A DNA stretch of 64,000 nucleotides from Amycolatopsis dendrobii (GTDB taxonomy: Bacteria > Actinomycetota > Actinomycetes > Mycobacteriales > Pseudonocardiaceae). The notes beneath the pieces were generated by a model. That model saw only the letters and a program-made list of their open reading frames with translations, was not told where the DNA came from and made no database searches. The DNA lies in NCBI RefSeq assembly GCF_014145675.1, contig NZ_JACGZW010000010.1, positions 310,001 to 374,000 on the forward strand, given 5' to 3'. Of this stretch, positions 59,134-64,000 are shown in pieces. Positions within the stretch are counted from its first letter, which is position 1, and each line of letters opens with the position of its first letter. The translations under genes were made by a program, and so were the position numbers.

Positions 59134-59708
59134 TGTCGTACTGGAATACGAACGTCGCCCGCCATCCGGGCATTCTCCGTGCGGTGCCCGCCGGCTGCTC
59201 GACCGCGCTGGACGTCGGTTGCGGAGACGGCCTGCTGGTGCGGAAACTGGCTTCCGCGGTGCCTTCGGTCACCGGGATCGACAAGTCCGCGGAGATGGTC
59301 GCTCAGGCCCGCGCGCAGTCTGACGACACCTTCGTCGAGGGCGACTTTCTCACCGCCGACCTGGGCGCCTACGACTTCATCTGCTCGGTGGCCACCATCC
59401 ACCACCTGGACTTCGAAGCAGCCCTCACCCGGATGCGGGACATGCTGCGCCCAGGCGGCGCACTGGTGGTCGTCGGCCTGGCCCGCGACGCGAGCGCGAC
59501 GGACTGGGCAGCGACGATCGCAGCCGCCCCGATCGTGCGAATCGTGAAGACGGTCCGCCGCGCACACGGCCCGGAGGGCATGCCGGCGATGCAGCCGCGA
59601 ATGACCTACCGCGAGGTGCGCACGACAGCGCAGCGGTTGCTGCCCGGGGTGCGCTACCGCAGGCACGTGCTGCGCCGGTACTCGCTCACCTGGCGAAAAC
59701 CGTCCTGA
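59133..59708 (+). CDS. Class I SAM-dependent methyltransferase
   Basis: 191 aa. Motif I ALDVGCGDGLLVRKLA, motif with GIDKSAEMVAQARAQ, and VATIHHLDFEAALTRMRDMLRPGG. Resembles small metabolite methyltransferases; the substrate is unknown. It overlaps tam by 1 nt and shares its probable control through the tandem dyads. Confidence 0.85.
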   Translation: MSYWNTNVARHPGILRAVPAGCSTALDVGCGDGLLVRKLASAVPSVTGIDKSAEMVAQARAQSDDTFVEGDFLTADLGAYDFICSVATIHHLDFEAALTRMRDMLRPGGALVVVGLARDASATDWAATIAAAPIVRIVKTVRRAHGPEGMPAMQPRMTYREVRTTAQRLLPGVRYRRHVLRRYSLTWRKPS

Positions 59709-59720
59709 GCCGGGCTCCGC

Positions 59721-59900
59721 TCAGCCGTTCCCGCGCCCGAACTTCTCGCCCAGCTTCGCCCGCGCCACCCCGGCGGCCCCCTGGACCATCGGATGGTCGG
59801 CCAGCTTGCGGTAGGTGCGCACGATCTGCTCGTACCGTCCCCGGCCGGCCTTGGTGCCCAGCACGTACCCCAGGCCCACGCCCAGCAGGAACTTCTTCAT
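59721..59900 (-). CDS. Small YtxH-like protein (59 aa)
   Basis: ATG 59900 to TGA 59721. The start MKKFLLGVGLGYVLGTKAGR is a short hydrophobic, glycine-rich segment followed by RYEQIVRTYRKLADHPMVQGAA and a basic tail. This N-terminus (LGVGLGYVLGTKAG) is seen in small actinobacterial YtxH-like membrane-associated proteins. AAGAGG precedes the start on the minus strand. It is too short for usual ORF lists but its pattern is convincing. Confidence 0.75.
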   Translation of the reverse strand: MKKFLLGVGLGYVLGTKAGRGRYEQIVRTYRKLADHPMVQGAAGVARAKLGEKFGRGNG

Positions 59901-60065
59901 CGGCGGCTACACCTCTTTCTCAGCAGGACTTCCGACTGTCCATTGTCCAACACAACCGCCGTCCGCGCGGAGCCGCCGAAAACCGACCCCCCTGTGCGAG
60001 GCGGGAACGGCATGGGCTAAAGTTCTTCCTGTCAGCCCGGAGAGATCCGGACCGGCGGAGCACAA

Positions 60066-60141
60066 TCCCCTGTAGCTCAACTGGCAGAGCATTCGGCTGT
60101 TAACCGGAGGGTTCTTGGTTCGAGTCCAAGCGGGGGAGCCA
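60066..60141 (+). tRNA. tRNA-Asn (anticodon GTT), CCA encoded
   Basis: Complete cloverleaf: acceptor TCCCCTG (60066-60072) pairs with CGGGGGA (60131-60137), discriminator G, then CCA at 60139-60141. The D-loop is AGCTCAACTGGCAGAGC, the anticodon arm TTCGG-CTGTTAA-CCGGA with anticodon GTT at 60099-60101, and the T-arm ends GGTTCGAGTCC. The T-loop and anticodon part are duplicated at 63526-63565. Confidence 0.96.
60100..60139 (+). repeat. attL-side 40-bp direct repeat within tRNA-Asn
   Basis: The 40 bp from the anticodon loop to the first C of CCA (60100-60139) are identical to 63526-63565. They are the core of the integration site. Confidence 0.88.
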
Positions 60142-60178
60142 AAGCCCCAGGCCAGATACGGCCTGGGGCTTCTTTCTT
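60142..60178 (+). terminator. tRNA-Asn terminator
   Basis: AAGCCCCAGGCC (60142-60153) pairs with GGCCTGGGGCTT (60160-60171) around AGATAC, followed by CTTTCTT. Confidence 0.88.
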
Positions 60179-60217
60179 GCCCTGGTACTGATCAGTTCCC
60201 AGGCAAACTCCCAAGAT

Positions 60218-60490
60218 TCACTTCGCCTCCGGGGCCTTCTCGATCGACTCCAAAGCTTCCATCGCGGCCCTGTTCGTAGCCTTGCGCCGCTTCTTCCGGT
60301 AGCGCTCTTCATAGACGGTGGGGGTGTCGCCGAGCTGATCAGCGCCTTCCGTTGTGGACACACCGGATTGGTCGAGGTGCGTGCTGACCGTCTTCCGGAA
60401 CACGTGGCTCGTGACCCACCCGTATCCGCACTCGTCGAACGCCTCGCGCATCCGGCCCGCGACCGGTTCGAAGATGGCGGTCCGCTGTCT
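60218..60490 (-). pseudogene. int: Tyrosine integrase, C-terminal remnant
   Basis: An ATG at 60451 and its upstream frame give AIFEPVAGRMREAFDECGYG, then WVTSHVFRKTVSTHLDQSGV, STTEGADQLGDTPTVYEERY and RKKRRKATNRAAMEAL. HVFRKT corresponds to the catalytic HxxR box and the tyrosine lies in VYEERY; the LGH histidine is changed to LGD. About 90 of some 400 residues remain, so it cannot act alone. It lies 76 nt from the tRNA-Asn, where the integrase of such an element should be. Confidence 0.8.
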
Positions 60491-60564
60491 GCGTGGAAGC
60501 GGTCCAGTCGTTCGGTCAGCGCGGCGGCGAGTTCGGCGTGAGTGAGTCGCGCGGCGACCGTGGC

Positions 60565-61141
60565 CTGTGGGCGGACGACCGGCTGCCGAGCGAACGCGCG
60601 TTGAGCGAGTCGCTGCAGGTCATCGGCGCAAGCGGCGGTGCGAAGATCAGCGACCGCCTCGGCCCGACGATCTCCCGGCTCATGCGGCCGTACGCGGCGC
60701 TAGGGCATTTCGATCTCGAAGACGTGCTGCACACCCGTCGTCTGCTGGAAGAAGAGACAGCACGTGTTGCGGCTGCCGAACGCACCGACGAGCAGCTCGC
60801 TCGCCTCGAGACGCTGCTGGGCCAGATAGACGCCGCCGACGCGGATGGCGGCACGTACCTCGCCTTGGACGGCAAATTCCACGTCGCGGTCGCGCTCGCC
60901 AGAGGCAACCCGCTGCTGCCACACCTCATGTGCTCCGTGCGCGACGCCGTCACCGAGCACCTGGTGAACGGGAATCGACCGGCCAGGTGGCCCAAACTGG
61001 CGTCCTCGGCGCAGAAATCGCACCGCGCCCAGCGCGATGCCGCCACAGCAGCAGAGCGGGTCCGCAGGCACAAGGCGTTCTCCGCCGCAGCCGCTGTCTG
61101 CAACTACCACGTGAGCCTGGAGGCACTCGGCCCGCGAGTAG
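60565..61141 (+). pseudogene. GntR/FadR-type regulator remnant (FCD domain)
   Basis: The frame contains DRLPSERALSESLQV, the start of a GntR winged helix, but the rest of the HTH is missing: it jumps to GAKISDRLGPTISRLMRPYA. The FCD ligand domain follows in recognisable form (LEDVLHTRRLLEEETARVAA, FHVAVALARGNPLLPHL), then decays around HRAQRDAATAAERVRRHK before YHVSLEALG. The original protein was probably a FadR-like regulator. The frame stays open, so an expressed truncated product is possible. Confidence 0.65.
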
Positions 61142-61892
61142 CAAAGCGAACGAGATGGCCTACCGTTCCGCTGGCCCACGTTTCCCGGACGCGGCCGCTA
61201 TACCGTCGAGACCACGCGTTCTTCGATCGGGCCCGACGAAGCCGGTCGGTGCAGTTCGCGGTTCGGAAGCAGCGGTTCTCCGGGCACTCGCGCCGCACCT
61301 TGGCCGGGCTGCTCGGCGCTGGAACGGCAGGTGTGCGCGTGCGACGTCAAGGACCATCTGCCGCAACATTGGGGTGGTCCGAGTTCCGGCCCCGTCGCTC
61401 GAGTCCCGCAAGTTTCACGCTGGCCCGCCGACGGGACCCGGTTCGAGCCGACTGCGGGCCGACTTCCGGATGCGGTCGTACGGCTATCGGCAGCGCTGTG
61501 CAATCCGGAAAGCTGACACCGCGCTCGGCGCGGTCAATAGCTGCTTATTTCTCAAATATTTGTTTCTAGGTCAGCGAAAAGCGAACCACGGAGACGTGAA
61601 CACCGGTCCAAATTTGTCCAGTCCTCATCGCCAACGGCCAGCGGGACGCTCTGCTGTGCGGGACCATGGTCGACTGTGCATAGCGGATTCCCTGCAGCGC
61701 TACGAATCGCAGTATTTCAGCCGAGAGGCCCATCTGCAAACGTACATACTGTCCAGTTCGAGACACTCCGTCGATCTTCATGCGAATTCCGCTTACTGGT
61801 TCGATGCCGCCAACCTGTGGGTCGGCCGGCTCCCCTAAGGGGTTTCCCTGAAGTGGCGCGCGCAACCCGTCGCTAAACTGCGGAAATCGCCG
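61142..61892. other. 750 nt inside the element with no recognisable gene
   Basis: Frames on both strands are short or meaningless. There are AT-rich words (TTATTTCTCAAATATTTG near 61545-61562), unlike the chromosomal backbone, consistent with foreign or decayed DNA. Confidence 0.5.
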
Positions 61893-62651
61893 GTGTCACC
61901 AACGAATTACGGAGTCCTGCACGCCATGGTGTCCTCGCAGCAAGCACGACCCTACTTCGGGATCGACGCTCCGCCGGTGATCGTCGCGAACGCGGCGCTC
62001 GGTTTCGTCGGCATTGCGATTACCGCAGTGTCTCTGGCTGGGATCATCGATTTCGCCTGGTTTGGCGTACTGCTTATCGTGGGAGGCTCAGGCACCGCGG
62101 CGCTCATGCTCCACAGTTCGCTGCGCGGGAAGCGCAGAGCACGTGAACAGCAGCTCGATCGGCTTGCCCTGCGCGGCGACGAAGTCGTCCTCGATCTCGG
62201 GTGCGGCAGCGGGCTCCTGCTCATCGGTGTCGCCGCACGGCTCACTACGGGAAGGGCTACTGGCATCGACCTCTGGCGCACGCGAGACCAGGCCGGATCG
62301 GATCGCAAGACCTGCTTGGAAAACGCCGTGAGAACCGGGGTCGCAGACAAGATCGAACTGGTCGACGGCGACATGGCCAAGCTTCCCTTTCCTTCGGGTT
62401 CCTTCGACCTCGTCACAGGCTGCCTCTCGGTCCACAACCTGCATCCCGACAGCCGCCGCGCCGAATGCGTCTCCGAGGCTTTCCGGGTGCTCCGTCCTGG
62501 CGGGAGGTTGTTGCTCATCGACTTCTCCGGCACAGCTCAGTACGCGCGGCTGGCTGTCGAGGCCGGCATGACGGAGGTCGGCCGAAGCGGCCTGCTCGGC
62601 GGCATGTTCCCGCCGTGTCGGGCGGTAACGGCGACCAAACCTGCCCAATAG
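61893..62651 (+). CDS. Membrane-anchored class I SAM methyltransferase
   Basis: 252 aa from GTG 61893 (ATG 61926 is a shorter alternative giving MVSSQQARPYFG). Two hydrophobic segments lie near the N-terminus (VIVANAALGFVGIAITAVSL and FAWFGVLLIVGGSG), then a methyltransferase fold: VVLDLGCGSGLLLIG, GIDLWRTRDQAGSDRKTCLEN, LVDGDMAKLPFPSGSFDLVTG and LRPGGRLLLIDF. The catalytic fold looks intact. It is the only apparently complete gene in the tRNA-Asn element. The substrate is unknown. Confidence 0.8.
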   Translation: MSPTNYGVLHAMVSSQQARPYFGIDAPPVIVANAALGFVGIAITAVSLAGIIDFAWFGVLLIVGGSGTAALMLHSSLRGKRRAREQQLDRLALRGDEVVLDLGCGSGLLLIGVAARLTTGRATGIDLWRTRDQAGSDRKTCLENAVRTGVADKIELVDGDMAKLPFPSGSFDLVTGCLSVHNLHPDSRRAECVSEAFRVLRPGGRLLLIDFSGTAQYARLAVEAGMTEVGRSGLLGGMFPPCRAVTATKPAQ

Positions 62652-63123
62652 CCGCGCGCTGGCACGGTCACTGTCCGCCGAACTGCCCGTAAAGGAAAGG
62701 ACGGGGAGCTCACCAGGGTCCAAGGGCGGCCAGTGAGGGCTGGCTCATTGACTGGTAGTGCCTCAGTGGGGGCGGCTGTGGCGACCTGGCGTGCGTTGAG
62801 GAGTTCGAAGGCGAGCGTGTCGGAGGTGTCGAAAGGCGGTGCCTGGCACTCGTCCGAGGCGCTTGGAGTTGACTGGTTTCTGCTTCCGCCATCGCGATTT
62901 CCCAAGGTCGGAAAGTGGTGGAGATCTCCTGCCTGTCCTCAGCGGCCATCCCCTCAGCGCTTTCCGGATCACTGGTGTCTCCGGCGACGCCCGCAGTCGC
63001 GCGCAATTTCTCGCAGCCCGGCTGGCTCGTACACCCTCCTAGTCGTGCACCAGGACTGGACTGCCCCGGTCGGCGGCAGCTCTGGCGTGGGCCAGTAACT
63101 AGTTCTCCGGCGTCAGAATTGGT
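62652..63123. other. Non-coding or decayed part of the element
   Basis: About 470 nt with no frame matching a family I know, between the methyltransferase and the HEAT-repeat fragment. Confidence 0.4.
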
Positions 63124-63285
63124 ATGCACCTGGCCGGCGATCCCGATCCTCGTGTGCGTCGCACGCTGGCAGAAGCCGTGCAGAACGCCGGAGCAACGGG
63201 AGCCCTCGACCAGGTTCGCCAGACGCTGGCATCCGATCCGTGGTACAGCGTGCGCCACAAACCGGTTCGAGGGCACAGCGAGTAG
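63124..63285 (+). pseudogene. HEAT-repeat protein fragment
   Basis: A 53-codon frame reads MHLAGDPDPRVRRTLAEAVQ, then GALDQVRQTLASDPWYSVRH before a TAG. The DPDPRVRRTLAEAV and ASDPWYSVR patterns are those of HEAT-repeat helical units; one and a half repeats remain. Confidence 0.5.
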
Positions 63286-63525
63286 GCCGTCCTGGAGTAC
63301 CTCTCAGGCCTTCGGCGCGGCGCTGGAAGTGCCTTCCTGCATGCAGAGCGGCAGCCGGGCGGACGAGCGGTGGCGGGGCGAACGACGTGTGTCGCCAGTC
63401 GAGCGAGGGGCGATTACTGTCGATTTAAGCGCCGACTGAAGGCGATCGAGAGCGAATCAGGTAATAAACTTTTGCAAAATTTCCGGCTAGATCGAATGAT
63501 GTCGATTCGAAATGGTTTACAACAA

Positions 63526-63565
63526 TTAACCGGAGGGTTCTTGGTTCGAGTCCAAGCGGGGGAGC
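63526..63565 (+). repeat. attR-side 40-bp direct repeat (tRNA-Asn 3' fragment)
   Basis: Exact copy of 60100-60139, with no 5' tRNA half in front. It is followed by a second terminator-like hairpin. It marks the far end of the integrated element, about 3.4 kb away. Confidence 0.88.
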
Positions 63566-63566
63566 A

Positions 63567-63596
63567 AAGCCCAGGTCAGCGCCCTGGGCTTTTTTG
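63567..63596 (+). terminator. Terminator-like hairpin after the att duplicate
   Basis: AAGCCCAGG (63567-63575) pairs with CCTGGGCTT (63583-63591), followed by a T run at 63591-63595. It resembles but is not identical to the terminator after the intact tRNA. Confidence 0.75.
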
Positions 63597-64000
63597 CTAC
63601 CCGGGAGTAGGGGTGATTTAGCGTCGATTTTGACGGTCGTCCAAGCGGTCTGCGGTCGGCGGCCGGTGATCCGCCGCGGTTGCCGGGTGGCGGTTCGAAG
63701 CCGTGGGTCGGCGCTGCAGTTGGCCGCTGTCGATCTTGGCGCGGTTGATTCCGCTCGATATGTCGACTCGTCGCTTGATGTGTGTATCCAGGGCCGTGGC
63801 AGCGTCGGGTTGACGATCGAGTTCTGGGACCGCGTCAGGCGTGAGCAAGCAGATCTGCTGCCGCGTGCCGTGGCTTCGACTTAATCTCTGCGCGATTCAT
63901 GCCGGGCGGCCGTCGAGTTCGTTGCGGTTGAGTCGATCAATGCGGGCTGAGGGGCGAAACGTCGCAGTGCTGAAGCCGCAGACTGTGCGTCGTCCGGGGA
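63597..64000. other. Right edge, no gene recognised
   Basis: 404 nt beyond the attR repeat. Several frames of 75-95 codons are open, but none has a recognisable product or a good ribosome site. It may contain the beginning of a gene outside the window. Confidence 0.35.

Larger units (their letters stand above)
60140..63565. mobile_element. Eroded tRNA-Asn-integrated element (about 3.4 kb)
   Basis: Bounded by the 40-bp direct repeats of tRNA-Asn. The integrase C-terminal remnant lies next to the tRNA-side end, as expected for a tRNA-integrating element. Inside are a decayed GntR/FCD regulator, a methyltransferase that looks intact, and a HEAT-repeat fragment; long tracts have no coding sequence and slightly lower GC. 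No transfer, replication or phage structural genes remain, so it is a relic. Confidence 0.75.

Noticed and set aside
60100..60363. 87-codon frame ending RLDSNQEPSG
   Set aside because: Artefact often seen where tRNA genes are translated; it reads through tRNA-Asn and its terminator.

Overview
The window is 64 kb of high-GC actinobacterial chromosome, most probably from a pseudonocardial genus such as Amycolatopsis. This is an inference from GC-rich third codon positions, frequent GTG starts, ATGA/GTGA start-stop overlaps, decaprenyl-type UppS, DnaJ2/HrcA and F420-type enzymes. The backbone gene order (sulfite reductase, hemW, hrcA-dnaJ2-rsmE, phoH-ybeY-CBS protein-degenerate deaminase-era, recO-uppS, zur-arsR-glyS, dgt-dnaG-tRNA-Asn) matches, from memory, the Rv2391 to Rv2343c stretch of Mycobacterium tuberculosis, with accessory genes inserted between the conserved blocks.

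Layout. 1-7725: the 5' part of a sulfite reductase gene with a small cysteine-type leader peptide, hemW, a quinone-reductase-like gene, a TetR repressor with its operators and SnoaL-like target, a ferric-siderophore reductase behind an iron box, and a beta-lactamase-fold hydrolase. 7726-12457: a four-gene minus-strand operon (NCS1 transporter, nitrilase-fold amidohydrolase, hydantoinase/dihydropyrimidinase, F420-type luciferase-like oxidoreductase). 12678-16107: a two-component system and a polytopic membrane protein. 17076-20747: a subtilisin-inhibitor-like protein, and PucR divergent from a methylmalonate-semialdehyde dehydrogenase; with the operon above these suggest pyrimidine or hydantoin catabolism. 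20755-23888: a tightly coupled five-gene type VII secretion module (YbaB-like, EspC-like, WXG/PPE-like, two paralogous membrane proteins).

24110-36806: the conserved core (hrcA, dnaJ, rsmE, HIT, phoH, ybeY, CBS protein, degenerate deaminase, era, recO, uppS, YbjN-like), interrupted between era and recO by a Pro/Gly/Gln/Tyr-rich membrane-protein cluster (CD225, DUF2752, RDD, CD225). 37461-41197: permease and TIGR03943-type protein, an amidase remnant, Zur, an ArsR with a very long low-complexity N-terminus, and a 39-codon ORF coupled to it. 41402-43984: secreted anchored protein plus two class F-type sortases. 44070-49133: glyS, then an ABC exporter with a DesK/NarL-type two-component system. 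49221-59900: YdcF, dgt, serpin, large membrane protein, AhpD-like protein with an ECF41-type sigma factor, dnaG, and two methyltransferases.

60066-63565: an intact tRNA-Asn followed by an eroded integrated element. A 40-bp direct repeat of the tRNA 3' half marks both ends, and the interior holds an integrase C-terminal fragment, a decayed GntR/FCD regulator, one intact membrane-anchored methyltransferase and a HEAT-repeat scrap. The most promising material for new biology is the F420/hydantoinase cluster, the T7SS module, the sulfite-reductase leader, the ArsR extension with its coupled small ORF, the long inverted repeat before dgt, and the tRNA-Asn element. No CRISPR array, rRNA or intact insertion sequence was seen.
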